Below are positions 8,970 through 18,178 of a stretch of DNA of 64,000 nt, in pieces. Location of the stretch: assembly GCA_963921345.3 (NCBI GenBank), contig CAWUFE020000002.1, positions 682,001 through 746,000 of the forward strand. Reading direction: 5' to 3'. Below the pieces are notes generated by a model that was not told the DNA's origin, searched no databases, and worked only from the letters and a program-made list of their open reading frames with translations. How positions within the stretch are numbered: position 1 is the first letter of the stretch; every line of letters begins with the position of its first letter. Source of the stretch: Hoeflea_A sp963921345 (GTDB taxonomy: Bacteria > Pseudomonadota > Alphaproteobacteria > Rhizobiales > Rhizobiaceae). The translations under genes were made by a program, and so were the position numbers.

Positions 8970-10361
8970 CTAACCGAGGCTCCAGACGGTCATCGGCTTC
9001 TCGACCCCGCGGATCGACTGGTTTCGATGTTCGACCAGGCCGCCCAGATCGCTGTCCCAGGTGGCTGTCTCCTCACGGGCCTGATCGACCAGATTCTGGC
9101 TTGCCACCATCGAGCACCCAAGCGTGCGCGACAGGCCTTCGAGCCGGCTGGCCACGTTGACCGTTCCGCCGATGACCGCGAATTCCAGCCGGTTGGCGCC
9201 AATATCGCCGAGAACCACCGGACCGTAGTGAAGTCCGAAGCCGACCCGCAGCGGCGGCTGACCCGTCCGATCGCGCTCGCGGTTCATGTCGGCAACGCTG
9301 GCCATCATGGAACGGGCGCAGCGCAGCGCATTGCCGGCATCGGCCTCGCCGGTAAACGGAGTGCCGAAGGTCGCCATCAGCCCGTCGCCGAGATATTTGT
9401 CGAGCGTGCCGCCATTGTCGAAAACGGCGCGCTCCATGCGGCTGTGGAACGTCCGCAGGGTGCGGATGACGTCCTCCGGATCGCGCCCGTCGGCGAGTGC
9501 GGTGAACCCCATGATGTCGACGAACAGCACGGCGACGTTCTGGGTTCGCACCTGTTTGAGCGGATCGTCGTTCTGGGAAAGCTCGGCCACGACATTGGGC
9601 GAAAAATAGCGCGCCAGGTTGCTGCGTTCGCGTTCGGATGCGGCGTGACTCTTGAGCAGCAGGTTGGATCGTCGGACGGTCAGCGCCAGCGTCGCCGCCA
9701 CGATAAGGAAGACGACAACCTCCTGCAGCCGCCAGCCGAAATGAATGGCATTGGGATCGAGAACTTCGACCAGTCGCGGTCGGTCGCCCAGGGCGGTTTG
9801 CAGGGCAGCGGTCAATTCCGGCTGTGCGTTGGGCCAAAGGAAGACTATTCCGGCGCCGGCCGCCCACAAACCGGCTGTCCAGGTTCCAACCGCGATGACC
9901 GTGCGCCAGGAATAGGCAAGCGTGGCGCCGGCGAGCAACACGAAAAAGAAGATGAACGAGCCGTAGCGGTACTGCATGGCAAGCGGCCAGTCGAGATCGC
10001 TCAGCGGGTTCGGCACCACCGCAATCGACGTCATCAGCAGCAGATCGCAGAATATCAATGCCAGTTCCGGACGCGAGCGCCCAACCCGGCCCACCTGCCA
10101 CTGGGCCCATCCGATCAGCGCGAACAGGACGAGCAGCACGTAGTAGTAGAGCACCTCCCAGTTGAAGTTTATCACCGGAAGCATGAGCGCAATGATGGCA
10201 AGCGCTATCCAACGCGCCCGCACCGCCAGCAGCAATCCATCCTGCTTGGCGTTTTCCAGCGCCGATTCGGCGTAGGCATTGGTGTTGAGATAGGCATCGT
10301 CATTGTCGGCGTCGGAAAGGTCCGAAACGGCGGAAACCGTCATGGCTGCAGTGGAGTTCAT
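8970..10361 (-). CDS. Membrane-bound class III adenylate/guanylate cyclase
   Basis: The 463-residue protein has a polar N-terminal tail of about 40 residues, roughly six membrane segments (residues 45-240), and a C-terminal class III cyclase domain. The two metal-binding aspartates are visible in FVDIMGF and KYLGDGLMATF, and the NVASR segment that supports the transition state is present. The loop usually written IGDTVN reads IGGTVN here. Product (cAMP or cGMP) cannot be fixed from this. I start at ATG 10361, preceded by GGGTGG; a GTG at 10370 in frame is possible. The membrane part may sense a signal and set cyclase activity. Confidence 0.85.
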   Translation of the reverse strand: MNSTAAMTVSAVSDLSDADNDDAYLNTNAYAESALENAKQDGLLLAVRARWIALAIIALMLPVINFNWEVLYYYVLLVLFALIGWAQWQVGRVGRSRPELALIFCDLLLMTSIAVVPNPLSDLDWPLAMQYRYGSFIFFFVLLAGATLAYSWRTVIAVGTWTAGLWAAGAGIVFLWPNAQPELTAALQTALGDRPRLVEVLDPNAIHFGWRLQEVVVFLIVAATLALTVRRSNLLLKSHAASERERSNLARYFSPNVVAELSQNDDPLKQVRTQNVAVLFVDIMGFTALADGRDPEDVIRTLRTFHSRMERAVFDNGGTLDKYLGDGLMATFGTPFTGEADAGNALRCARSMMASVADMNRERDRTGQPPLRVGFGLHYGPVVLGDIGANRLEFAVIGGTVNVASRLEGLSRTLGCSMVASQNLVDQAREETATWDSDLGGLVEHRNQSIRGVEKPMTVWSLG

Positions 10362-10507
10362 CGTGACCACCCGTTGTCTGGATCCCGCACGAGCATAGCA
10401 GCAACGCTCGCGCCCATGGGATAAATGGTCTCGAACACCGCTTCAGCCAAGTCGGTGTGATCAACGGCCGCAGTCCGTCGTTGCGGCCCGAATAAGCTGC
10501 CGGTCCG

Positions 10508-10654
10508 CTAAACCCAGATCCGCCGGATCAGCCGCAATGCACGCCGCAGCGTATCCCGGGTCTCGGCGGCCTGCAGGGCGCGGCCATGGGCCATGATCCG
10601 CTGCAGATCGGTACCGTTCAGTTTGGAAACGTTCGTATATTCGCTGTTCAACAT
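10508..10654 (-). CDS. Small basic helical protein, possibly RSP_7527/DUF1127-like
   Basis: The product of about 48 residues (MLNSEYTNVSKL...) ends in an arginine-rich amphipathic helix (TLRRALRLIRRIW). The pattern of a short LN..DL..I start and a basic helix resembles the tiny alphaproteobacterial RSP_7527 and DUF1127 proteins, some of which bind RNA in phosphate and carbon metabolism. The match is by general look only. ATG 10654 has an AAGG about ten bases upstream; an ATG at 10705 lacks a ribosome site. It is divergent from the LysR gene at 10771. Confidence 0.4.
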   Translation of the reverse strand: MLNSEYTNVSKLNGTDLQRIMAHGRALQAAETRDTLRRALRLIRRIWV

Positions 10655-10770
10655 GACACCAACCTTAGAATAATTCTCAACCGTATCTCTGGAACGGAAC
10701 TCCATATGCTGTTATTTTTCAGCGAAAACAAACGATCTTATCTAAGGCAATAATTGAGAAATACTAATCT

Positions 10771-11685
10771 ATGAGCAACCATGCACCCATGCCGCCGCTG
10801 AATGCCTTGCGAGCGTTCGACGCCGCCGCCCGCCACCAGAGCTTCAGCAGGGCGGCCGGCGAATTGAACGTCACGCCGGCCGCCCTGTCGCACCAAATCA
10901 AGGGCCTGGAGGAGTTTCTGCAGACACGCCTTTTCCACCGGCGGACCCGCCGCGTCGAACTCACCGATGCGGGCCGCCTGCTTCAACCGGAGGTGAGCGA
11001 AGGTTTCGAGAATCTGCAACGGGCCGTCCGGCGCCTGACGCAGCGACGCGACGACAATGTGATCGTGGTCACCGCCGGCCCGGCCTTTTCGGCCAAGTGG
11101 CTGGCGCCGCGGCTATACCGTTTCGTCGCCGCTCATCCGCAGATCGACCTGCGGGTCGCCGCCAACCTCGCCTTGACCGACTTTCACGGCGACGGCATCG
11201 ACGCGGCCATCCGCTTCGGCTCTGGCGACTATCCGGGCCTGTTCTCGGAAATCCTGTTCGAGGACGTCATGCTGCCCCTGTGCAGCCCTTCGCTGCTTGA
11301 GGGCCGTTCGCCCATTCGCACACCCGTCGATCTGCTTCACGCCACGCTGATTCACGACGAGTCGCTTGTCCATATCGCGCCCGAGGCGCCCAACTGGCAA
11401 AGCTGGTTGCGCCAGGCCGGCATAGACGGGGTGGACGTCGCACGCGGCTTGCGGTTCAACCTGGCCGACCACGCCATCGATGCCGCCATCGAGGGAGCCG
11501 GCGTGGTCCTCGCCCGCAAGGTGCTGGCCCAGCGCGATCTGGACACCGGTCGACTCGTCGCTCCCTTCGGCATGGAAGTCAGCGTCAAACGGGCGTTCTA
11601 TTTCGTCTGTCCGCAGGGCCATGAAAACCGCGACACCATCAGGCTGTTTCGGCAATGGCTCGCCGCCGAGGTCGCCGCGGGTTGA
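10771..11685 (+). CDS. LysR-family regulator, GcvA/AmpR-like subgroup
   Basis: The 304-residue protein begins PPLNALRAFDAAARHQSFSRAA, the typical winged-helix N-terminus of the GcvA/AmpR branch, followed by VTPAALSHQIKGLEE (recognition helix) and a periplasmic-binding-like effector domain from about residue 95. It should act as a DNA-binding activator or repressor responding to a small ligand. The divergent neighbour is the small basic protein gene, and the downstream GNAT gene follows after 75 bases on the same strand, so either could be its target. The ATG at 10771 places the helix-turn-helix at the normal position. Confidence 0.88.
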   Translation: MSNHAPMPPLNALRAFDAAARHQSFSRAAGELNVTPAALSHQIKGLEEFLQTRLFHRRTRRVELTDAGRLLQPEVSEGFENLQRAVRRLTQRRDDNVIVVTAGPAFSAKWLAPRLYRFVAAHPQIDLRVAANLALTDFHGDGIDAAIRFGSGDYPGLFSEILFEDVMLPLCSPSLLEGRSPIRTPVDLLHATLIHDESLVHIAPEAPNWQSWLRQAGIDGVDVARGLRFNLADHAIDAAIEGAGVVLARKVLAQRDLDTGRLVAPFGMEVSVKRAFYFVCPQGHENRDTIRLFRQWLAAEVAAG

Positions 11686-11760
11686 GCGAACAGAGCAATT
11701 CAATCTATACCCACAGTTTTTCGATGACTTCCCGGGAGAGTGCTCCCGACCGGTGGCGAC

Positions 11761-12642
11761 ATGATTACAAGAAAGCTGCACGACGGAGACATTGCTCTCC
11801 TCACCCGGTTTCTTCGCCCGCACACCGAAGCGAGCATGATCCTGCTGAGCAACATCCGCTCATCCGGACTGCAGTTCGAACAGCGACCGTTCCACGGCGA
11901 CTATTTTGGTGCGTTCGATCCGGATGGCAGCCTGTGCGGCGTGCTTGCCCACTACTGGAACGGCAATTTGCTGATGCAGGCTCCCGACCCCGATGCCCTG
12001 ACCGGGCTCTGCAGACGTCTGGCCGGCGGAACCGCCCGCCCGGTCACCGGTGTCGTCGGTCCCGACCAACAGGCGCTGGCCGCGATTGCCGAGCTGGGAC
12101 TGCATGGTGCCGAATATGCCACCAATCACGTCGAGACCGTGTTCTCCATGGAGCTTGCCACCGGGTTTCGCCCGGCCGCGTTCGACACGAAGCGACTGCG
12201 CATGGTCGAGGCGGCCGAGCTCGACCGGGCGGTTCTGTCCGAATGGCTCAGGGCCTACGACATCGAAACCCAGGGCAAGATGCCCAACGAGATGCTGGAA
12301 AAGCGCATCAGCGAGCGCACTCGCCGCATGGGCCGGTCGGGAGGCGATTGCTGGGCGCTGCTGGCCGACGGTACCCCGGTCTCTCTCTGCGGCATCAACG
12401 CCCGCATGCCGGATGCGGTCCAGATTGGTCCGGTGTGGACGCCGCCGCAGCACCGCGGCCGGGGTTTTGCCGGCGCCCTGATTTCCCTGGTGTTGACGCA
12501 GGCCCGCAACCAGGGTGTCGAACGGGCCGTGCTGTTCACCGAAAACCCGTCGGCGGTCAGGATTTACCGGGCCATCGGCTTTGGCGATTGCGGCCAAATC
12601 CGCCTGGCTCTGTTCCATCGGCCTTTCGACATAGCAATCTGA
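11761..12642 (+). CDS. GNAT-family N-acetyltransferase
   Basis: The 293-residue protein has an N-terminal GNAT-like half and a catalytic C-terminal half with the acetyl-CoA loop in VWTPPQHRGRGFAGALIS (Q-x-x-G-x-G pattern) and ENPSAVRIYRAIGF, the usual last helix and strand. The size and two-part layout resemble double-GNAT proteins of unknown substrate. I use ATG 11761 (ITRKLHDGDIALL); an upstream in-frame start at 11740 adds a short unlikely leader. It may be co-transcribed with the LysR gene before it. The substrate is not predictable. Confidence 0.8.
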   Translation: MITRKLHDGDIALLTRFLRPHTEASMILLSNIRSSGLQFEQRPFHGDYFGAFDPDGSLCGVLAHYWNGNLLMQAPDPDALTGLCRRLAGGTARPVTGVVGPDQQALAAIAELGLHGAEYATNHVETVFSMELATGFRPAAFDTKRLRMVEAAELDRAVLSEWLRAYDIETQGKMPNEMLEKRISERTRRMGRSGGDCWALLADGTPVSLCGINARMPDAVQIGPVWTPPQHRGRGFAGALISLVLTQARNQGVERAVLFTENPSAVRIYRAIGFGDCGQIRLALFHRPFDIAI

Positions 12643-12685
12643 ATCCACCTGATCTCGGGCGTAGAGTCGAGCGCGTCCAAAGCCG

Positions 12686-12982
12686 TCAGCTGCAGTAAAA
12701 GCCTATGGTGCAATGGCGCTTGTCGCTGGTGCGGACATTATAACGCGTGCGGTTCTCGCGAGGCCTGCAGTTGACCCGGCTGCGCTGGCTGACCGGCGCC
12801 GGCCGGTAGATCGGCAGGACCGTGCCGCTCCTGGTCCGGATATAGATCCGGCCATTGCGCTCGTAGGTCGCGACGGCCTGCTGACAGGTCATCTGTTCCG
12901 ATGTCGTCTGGGCTTGTGCCGTTGCGGACAGGCCTGCCACCGCCAAAATGAGAAAACCAGCCAAAAGCTTCGATCCGTTCAT
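12686..12982 (-). CDS. Small exported protein with four cysteines
   Basis: The 98-residue product has a clear signal peptide (residues 1-24, cut after AQAQ) and a 70-residue mature part with four cysteines (MTC, VNC, RHC, FYC) that could make two disulphides in the periplasm or outside. It is basic and rich in Arg, with YERNGRIYIRTRSG in the middle. Function is unknown. It lies alone on the minus strand between the GNAT gene (convergent) and the cca operon. Confidence 0.6.
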   Translation of the reverse strand: MNGSKLLAGFLILAVAGLSATAQAQTTSEQMTCQQAVATYERNGRIYIRTRSGTVLPIYRPAPVSQRSRVNCRPRENRTRYNVRTSDKRHCTIGFYCS

Positions 12983-13082
12983 GCCTGCCTCCCTTGCAAC
13001 AACCGCATCTATCTCGGCGAAGAGTCCTGCCCTCTAAGTGGGTAACCGGATCCGGAAATCCAGGGAATGCGGCCGCAGAGCC

Positions 13083-14336
13083 TCATATCCTGGCAAGCAA
13101 ATCGTCCCGGCCAAGGGTGAAGTCGCTGTCGACCCAGAGGTCCTCCAGCCGAGCCAGCTCGCTGCCGAGCTCGGGGCCTGTCGTTAGCCCGCGCTTCTTC
13201 AGGTCGCGGCCGGTAACCGGAAATTCAGGACGCCGCCAGTCTTCGGCGATCTTCAGAAGACGCGACAACGAACCGGCGGAGATCAGTGCACCGTCTTCCG
13301 ATTCCGCCTTGCCGCGCAATTCGGCGAGCCGGAGCCGAAGGCGGTCGACAACGGAGCCGGGCTCGCTCCTGTAGAGCAGCCGCCGCAGCTTCGTATCGGC
13401 CAAGTCGTCGGCCGGTCGGTCGGTCCTGGCCCAGCTTTCAAGCCGTCTCGTTTCGGCCTTCGACAGCCGCAGCCTTTCGGCCAAATCCGTCATGCGACCG
13501 GGATCGGGCGGGACGATCGCCATGAGGCGCAGCATCGGATCCGCCGGCCACTCGAGATCCGATTCCGTGCGTACCAGTGAGAACACCGCATCGATGCCCC
13601 ATTTTTCGCTTTCCGGCAAAACCGCCGACAACACCCCCGACTGGCGCATCCAAAGCAACGACCGGCACGGATCCGGCGCCGCCAGCAACCGTTTGAGTTC
13701 CGACCAGACACGTTCCGCCGAAAGCTGCGCCAGCCCGGGCTTCAGTCGGGCGCAGGCGCGCAGGCCCTCGGCATCGGGCCTTCCCTTGCCGTACCAGGCA
13801 AAGAAGCGGAAAAACCGCAATATGCGCAGATAGTCTTCCTCGATGCGTGTTGCCGCGTCGCCGATAAAGCGAACGGTCCCGGCGGCGATGTCCTCGACAC
13901 CGCCCACCAGATCGATCACCTCGCCATCCGCATCGGCGTAGAGCCCGTTCATGGTCAGGTCGCGACGCTGTGCGTCCAGATCCCAATCGGTACCGAACGC
14001 AACTTCGGCGCGGCGCCCGTCGGTCGCCAGATCGACCCGCAAGGTCGTGACCTCAAAGGGTTCGCCGCCGACGACCAGCGTGACAGTTCCGTGTGCTAAG
14101 CCGGTCGGTACGCATTTGATACCGGCCGCCGCCGCCCGGTCGACCACGGTTTCGGGCAGCAAAGTGGTTGCGATGTCGATATCGCCCACCGGCAATCCCA
14201 TCAGGGTATTGCGAACGGCACCGCCGACGACCCGCGCCTCGCCGCCGTCGTTGAGCAGCGTCATCACCCGTCGCAGGTTGGGATTGCGAAACCAGTCCGC
14301 CGAAGCGACGCTCGCCGCGCCGTCGCGCTCACTCAT
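13083..14336 (-). CDS. cca: CCA tRNA nucleotidyltransferase / poly(A) polymerase family
   Basis: The 417-residue class II nucleotidyltransferase adds or repairs the CCA end of tRNAs. It has the glycine motif VVGGAVRNTLMG, the catalytic DIDIATTL (two metal-binding aspartates), the RRDLTMNGLY motif B, the IGDAATRIEEDYLRILRFFRF region and the neck domain after it. The size suits the alphaproteobacterial type without an HD domain. It overlaps the end of the Nudix gene upstream by four bases (ATGA type), so the three genes DUF1285-nudix-cca form one operon, an arrangement seen often in this order. Confidence 0.92.
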   Translation of the reverse strand: MSERDGAASVASADWFRNPNLRRVMTLLNDGGEARVVGGAVRNTLMGLPVGDIDIATTLLPETVVDRAAAAGIKCVPTGLAHGTVTLVVGGEPFEVTTLRVDLATDGRRAEVAFGTDWDLDAQRRDLTMNGLYADADGEVIDLVGGVEDIAAGTVRFIGDAATRIEEDYLRILRFFRFFAWYGKGRPDAEGLRACARLKPGLAQLSAERVWSELKRLLAAPDPCRSLLWMRQSGVLSAVLPESEKWGIDAVFSLVRTESDLEWPADPMLRLMAIVPPDPGRMTDLAERLRLSKAETRRLESWARTDRPADDLADTKLRRLLYRSEPGSVVDRLRLRLAELRGKAESEDGALISAGSLSRLLKIAEDWRRPEFPVTGRDLKKRGLTTGPELGSELARLEDLWVDSDFTLGRDDLLARI

Positions 14337-14965
14337 GCGTAGTGCCTTTCATAGAGCGTCCGCAGGATCCCGGCCGTGACGCCCCAGATGAAGCGGTCCT
14401 TGTACGGCATGGTGTAATAATGACGCTCCTTGCCGTCCCAGAAACGGCTTTCGCGCCGGTGATTGGCAGGGTCCATAAGGAAGTCGAAGGGAACCTCGAA
14501 GGCATCGTCGACCTCCGCCGGATTGATCGACAGCAGATAGTTGCTCTTCACCACGGCAAGCACCGGAATGACGCGAAACCCGGAAATGGTCAGGTAGTCG
14601 GGCAGACGCCCAACCGTGTCGATATGGGAGGGCGAAAGTCCGATCTCCTCTTCCGCCTCGCGGATCGCCGCGGCCTCCGCCGTTGGATCTCCGGGATCGA
14701 TGGCTCCGCCGGGAAAGGCGATCTGGCCCGAATGCGTGCGCATCGTTTCGGGGCGCTGGGTCAACAGGACTCCGGCCCGATCTCCATGATCGACCAGCGG
14801 CACCAGCACCGCCGCGTCGCGCAACTTCTCGGCAGCCAGCCGGTCGGCGATATCGCGGTTGAGCTTGTGGTCGCCATATTGACGCCAGTCTGCCTCGCCG
14901 CCGTCCTGCGCCACTCGCGCCCGGAACGTCGCGGCGCTGAATTCGTCGTCCATGGCGGTTCTCAT
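14333..14965 (-). CDS. Nudix hydrolase, CoA pyrophosphatase type
   Basis: The 210-residue protein has the coenzyme A pyrophosphatase signature just before the Nudix box (LTQRPETMRTHSGQIAFPGG) and the box itself, ending REAEEEIGL. The first acidic residue of the box is Asp in a GAIDPGD context, as is usual in this subfamily. It likely cleaves CoA or related nucleoside diphosphate derivatives. It overlaps both neighbours by four bases, so it is translationally coupled within the DUF1285-nudix-cca operon. Confidence 0.88.
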   Translation of the reverse strand: MRTAMDDEFSAATFRARVAQDGGEADWRQYGDHKLNRDIADRLAAEKLRDAAVLVPLVDHGDRAGVLLTQRPETMRTHSGQIAFPGGAIDPGDPTAEAAAIREAEEEIGLSPSHIDTVGRLPDYLTISGFRVIPVLAVVKSNYLLSINPAEVDDAFEVPFDFLMDPANHRRESRFWDGKERHYYTMPYKDRFIWGVTAGILRTLYERHYA

Positions 14966-15597
14966 CGTGACAGCTCTTCCAGCCGGGCCATCGGCATGAT
15001 CGCGAAGACCGCGCCGCTCGAGCGCACACAGAATGTCTCGGTGCCGTTGACGACCTCGGGCTCGCCGAGTTCGACAATATCGTACATCAGCGCCCGGCTG
15101 ATCAGCGCTTCCAGCCGGCCTCGCACATGCAGATAGGGTTTCAGTTCGGCGTTCTCGCCAGCTATCTCGAAACGAATCGGATGATCGGCGCCGGCTTCCA
15201 CAATGTCGCCAACGTTGGTCCGAAACGTCAGGACCTGCTCGCCGTCACGCCGCGTAACGCTCATCTCGACCCCGATAAACGGCGCATCCTCGACCCGGAT
15301 GCCGAGCTTTTCGACCGGCGTTACCAGATAGGTTTTGCCGTCGGGATCCTTGCGCAGAACGGTCGAAAACAACCGCACCAGTGGGGCCCGGTTGATCGGC
15401 GTACCCAGGTAGAACCAGCTGCCGTCGGCACGGATTTCCATATCCAGTTCGCCGCAGGACTCCGGGTTCCACCGGTCGACCGGTGGCAGCCCGCGATCCT
15501 GCGGCGCAGCGCGGGAAATCAGCGCCTCGAGGCTCGCCGCATCGGCGGCTGACGATATCTCACCTGTTGCCATGATCTGATTCGGCTTCGCCTTCAT
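14962..15597 (-). CDS. DUF1285 domain protein
   Basis: The 211-residue protein matches the DUF1285 pattern: RGLPPVDRWNPE near residue 36, CGELDMEIRADGSWFYLGTPI, then RLFSTVLRKD and YLVTPVEKLGIRVEDAPF. The biochemical role is unknown; structural work on the family shows a two-domain cytoplasmic protein. It heads the operon with nudix and cca. In related genomes this gene often lies back to back with moxR, but here almost 9 kb of other DNA intervenes. A start at residue 9 (15573) is an alternative. Confidence 0.82.
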   Translation of the reverse strand: MKAKPNQIMATGEISSAADAASLEALISRAAPQDRGLPPVDRWNPESCGELDMEIRADGSWFYLGTPINRAPLVRLFSTVLRKDPDGKTYLVTPVEKLGIRVEDAPFIGVEMSVTRRDGEQVLTFRTNVGDIVEAGADHPIRFEIAGENAELKPYLHVRGRLEALISRALMYDIVELGEPEVVNGTETFCVRSSGAVFAIMPMARLEELSR

Positions 15598-15871
15598 TCA
15601 CGGTTTCTACACATAGGGAACATCTCCAGGCTTGCAATCCTCGATGATGCGCCGGCCGGCAGGCCCCCGGTGCCTTAACCGGAGACGTGTTTCGACACCA
15701 GATCCGTTTTCACGATCGGCGGCAACGAAATCCGCGACCGCACCATCGGATGTGTCAAGACTCCAGGTATCTGATTTGCCACCTGGCCCATCAACTCCCG
15801 TTGGTCTTGCCTGTAAGTTGATTGACCGGTGTCAGGAAAAACTGCGACCGATACCTTATTTGAGGCCATAC

Positions 15872-16459
15872 ATGCGCAGGAAATTCGATCCGGGTGCGTT
15901 CGACTTCAACGAAATAGTGACGTTGAAAAAGTCCAAAGGGCCCAACCTTCCGATCAATTCTCAAAACTTTCTTGGCAGACTGATCCGGTTTGCCACCGAG
16001 CATTTGCTGGATCGTCCGGATGTACACGGCATCGTCACCATCCGAACGATGGATGAAATCCTCACGGCTGCGGAAATCCGCGCGATCTATCGTCGCCTCG
16101 ACAAGACCCGGACAAACTGGATCGTCAGATCCGACCAGCCGGTGCTTGAGATCGGTACGAGGCTGCACTTTTGCATTGTCCGGCAAGAGGGGCACGACTT
16201 CTTTCCCATCAAGAGCGGCGATATGATCTCGATAAAGCGGGACATCGGTTCGCTGCAGGGCTCGGTCGTTCGCGCGCTATCGGACGAACGCTGCATCGAG
16301 GTCCGATTTTTCTGTTATCCGGAGTTGAGGTGGCGGTTGAAGGAATCCGTTGACAGCCGGGACGATCGTTTTCTGGATCAATGGTGGGTCATCGACGAAC
16401 GCCGCAACATTGGACCGCCCCAAAGCCGATGCGGTCCCGAACCGAACATCAAGAGATAG
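15872..16459 (+). CDS. Hypothetical protein, accessory region
   Basis: The 195-residue protein (MRRKFDPGAFDFNEIV) has no signal peptide or membrane segment and no family I recognise. It contains two HLLDR / IRTMDEILTAAEIRAIY helical stretches and a C-terminal part rich in Trp and Arg (QWWVIDERRN). ATG 15872 has GAGG about ten bases upstream; earlier in-frame starts give a Pro/Ser-rich leader that looks non-coding. Base composition is somewhat more AT-rich than the housekeeping genes, as in the genes after it, which fits acquired DNA. Confidence 0.5.
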   Translation: MRRKFDPGAFDFNEIVTLKKSKGPNLPINSQNFLGRLIRFATEHLLDRPDVHGIVTIRTMDEILTAAEIRAIYRRLDKTRTNWIVRSDQPVLEIGTRLHFCIVRQEGHDFFPIKSGDMISIKRDIGSLQGSVVRALSDERCIEVRFFCYPELRWRLKESVDSRDDRFLDQWWVIDERRNIGPPQSRCGPEPNIKR

Positions 16460-16619
16460 CCGTCGAGAGCCTGCGGAGCTCACCGGAGATGTCGTTCGAG
16501 CAGACGCCGGACATCGGCTTTCGTCGGCCATCGTCAAACCCAACCTTGGTGCAAGCTTAACCTTCGTTCGATGGATGTCGGCCAATCCCTGATGCCAACT
16601 GCTTGTGGGAAGGTGTCCG

Positions 16620-16979
16620 ATGTCAAAAGTGGAAATCCAGGTCTGTCACCGCTCGACCTTCAGGGGCCAACCGGCGGTGTTCATGCTGATCGTCAATCGG
16701 AACAAAGCCGAACCCCTGCATGTTGACCGTATCGAACTCGTCAGGTTGAAAGGGAAGCATTGGGACGGGCCCGACAGCGTTGGAGAAAGGTACGAAAGGG
16801 ACCTCGTATTCATCAACGACACCCGGCTGAACCGGACGATCAAAAACCATTGGCGCGGCTTCCTCGGTCGCCGCGAGCAGGCGTTTCTCGGACGCGGCCC
16901 CAAAGCCGGAGTTCTCCTTTACCTCGACGGTCAGGATGTTCCTCTCTGGTCCGAGACGCGTTCCGTTATACGCGCTTGA
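16620..16979 (+). CDS. Hypothetical protein, accessory region
   Basis: The 119-residue product begins MSKVEIQVCHRSTFRG and looks like a small beta-rich domain (AVFMLIVNRN, LHVDRIELVRLKG). The ATG at 16620 is preceded by GGAAGG at ideal spacing, which is the best start signal in this block. Its 3' end overlaps the end of the convergent UDG-like gene by about 49 bases. No family recognised; possibly one unit with 15872-16459. Confidence 0.5.
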   Translation: MSKVEIQVCHRSTFRGQPAVFMLIVNRNKAEPLHVDRIELVRLKGKHWDGPDSVGERYERDLVFINDTRLNRTIKNHWRGFLGRREQAFLGRGPKAGVLLYLDGQDVPLWSETRSVIRA

Positions 16980-17740
16980 CCAACCCCGCCGGCAGCGCGT
17001 AACGGGGCATTGCCCATCGAACCCGCAATCATCTCCCAATCCCGTTCGATAGCCTGCCGACCGGCGCGAAAACCACCGTTCCGGCGCGTGACGAGCCCGT
17101 GAAATCCGGTGGCGCTGACGCACCAGACGAGGGTTTCGTCGAACCTGAACGGACGCCTTCGGACATCCGCAAAGCTCCTGGCGATCCTTCCGGAGGCTCG
17201 CAGGACGCCGTAGGAAACAAGCTTCCCCAGGCAAATCGCTATCGCCGGCCGGACGATCCGGATTTCGGCGATCGTGAAGCGTCTCGCCTGCTCGACCAGG
17301 ACCCGCTTGGGGATCGTCCTGACGCCTTTGGGCCGGACATGGTTGAGCACGGTCGTCAGATAGCATTCGCTGCGATGCCGGCCCAAATATCGCTGCAACA
17401 GGTGATCCAGATAGATATGTTCCCGATCGAACGGATTGTATCCCAATTGCCTTACCTCGTTGCGGACCGTGATTTGTGCAATTTCGGTATAGCGCGCCCC
17501 CTCGAGCCCGATCACCATGACTCTTGCATCGATATTGCCCGCCGCCCTGGTCCAGGGCGAAACGAACTGGCACTCGGCGGCACCGCCGAACAACTCACCC
17601 AGGCTGTGGAAGCCTTCAAGCTCCGTGACCTGGCGCTCCCGGGCCAAGGCCTGCAGCTCCGCTATCTTTCGTCCAGACATCGCAGTTGCAATAGCGGCGG
17701 ATGCGGGGCGCGCAATCAACCTTCGAATGTCGATCCTCAA
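16931..17740 (-). CDS. Uracil-DNA-glycosylase-superfamily-like protein
   Basis: The 269-residue protein has a short basic N-terminus, then a core that follows the UDG fold order: a first strand with a VMVIGLEG loop (residues about 74-81), a C-Y-L-T-T-V-L-N strand, a helix leading into PAIAICLGK, and a late strand plus VSATGFHGLV resembling the family 4/5 T-x-H-P loop. Several key positions of classical enzymes (the GExPG water-activating loop) are not obvious, so activity on uracil is uncertain. It lies 18 bases downstream of gene 17759-18178 and is probably translated with it. A start at residue 21 (17680) is possible. Confidence 0.45.
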   Translation of the reverse strand: MRIDIRRLIARPASAAIATAMSGRKIAELQALARERQVTELEGFHSLGELFGGAAECQFVSPWTRAAGNIDARVMVIGLEGARYTEIAQITVRNEVRQLGYNPFDREHIYLDHLLQRYLGRHRSECYLTTVLNHVRPKGVRTIPKRVLVEQARRFTIAEIRIVRPAIAICLGKLVSYGVLRASGRIARSFADVRRRPFRFDETLVWCVSATGFHGLVTRRNGGFRAGRQAIERDWEMIAGSMGNAPLRAAGGVGQARITERVSDQRGTS

Positions 17741-17758
17741 CCTTTGTGCCGAAGCCGA

Positions 17759-18178
17759 TCAGGTTGCCGCTGCGATATGCGTGAAGTGCATGCAATCGGA
17801 ATGGATCCTGGCAAACGTCATGGCGGAGGCCACCCTTCGTAGTCTGTCCTCGATCGGCTCCCTCACCAGCCAGTCATAGGCCAGCAGAGCCCTGTGGATG
17901 CTCCTGACATCCTGCTCCGAGAGGGCCTTGGGCCATGGTCCCGCCTCAAGGCGCTTGATGAGGTTGGCCCTGCATCTGTCGTCGAGACACCGGAGCGCGC
18001 CGGTGCACAGAAACAGCTCCTCGAGAAACACCAGACGGACCAGTTCCAAATCGGCGCCGGGCCTCGAAACGCCGCTGTCCAGCAGCAGGTCGTGGTACTC
18101 GAGCAATGGGATCGATGCCCGGCAAAGTGAGCGCCCGCGGTGCAAACGCTCAGCTTCCCAGCAAACCCAGGCCAGCAA
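17759..18178 (-). CDS. Hypothetical protein paired with the UDG-like gene
   Basis: The frame can encode up to 139 residues from a TTG at 18178. It is helical with Leu/Arg-rich stretches (ELVRLVFLEELFLCTG, RALLAYDWLVREPIEDRLRR) and six cysteines. No family recognised. No ATG occurs near the start and the TTG lies inside the end of the Flp-like gene, so the true start is uncertain. The 18-base gap to the UDG-like gene suggests one transcript. Confidence 0.4.
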   Translation of the reverse strand: MLAWVCWEAERLHRGRSLCRASIPLLEYHDLLLDSGVSRPGADLELVRLVFLEELFLCTGALRCLDDRCRANLIKRLEAGPWPKALSEQDVRSIHRALLAYDWLVREPIEDRLRRVASAMTFARIHSDCMHFTHIAAAT

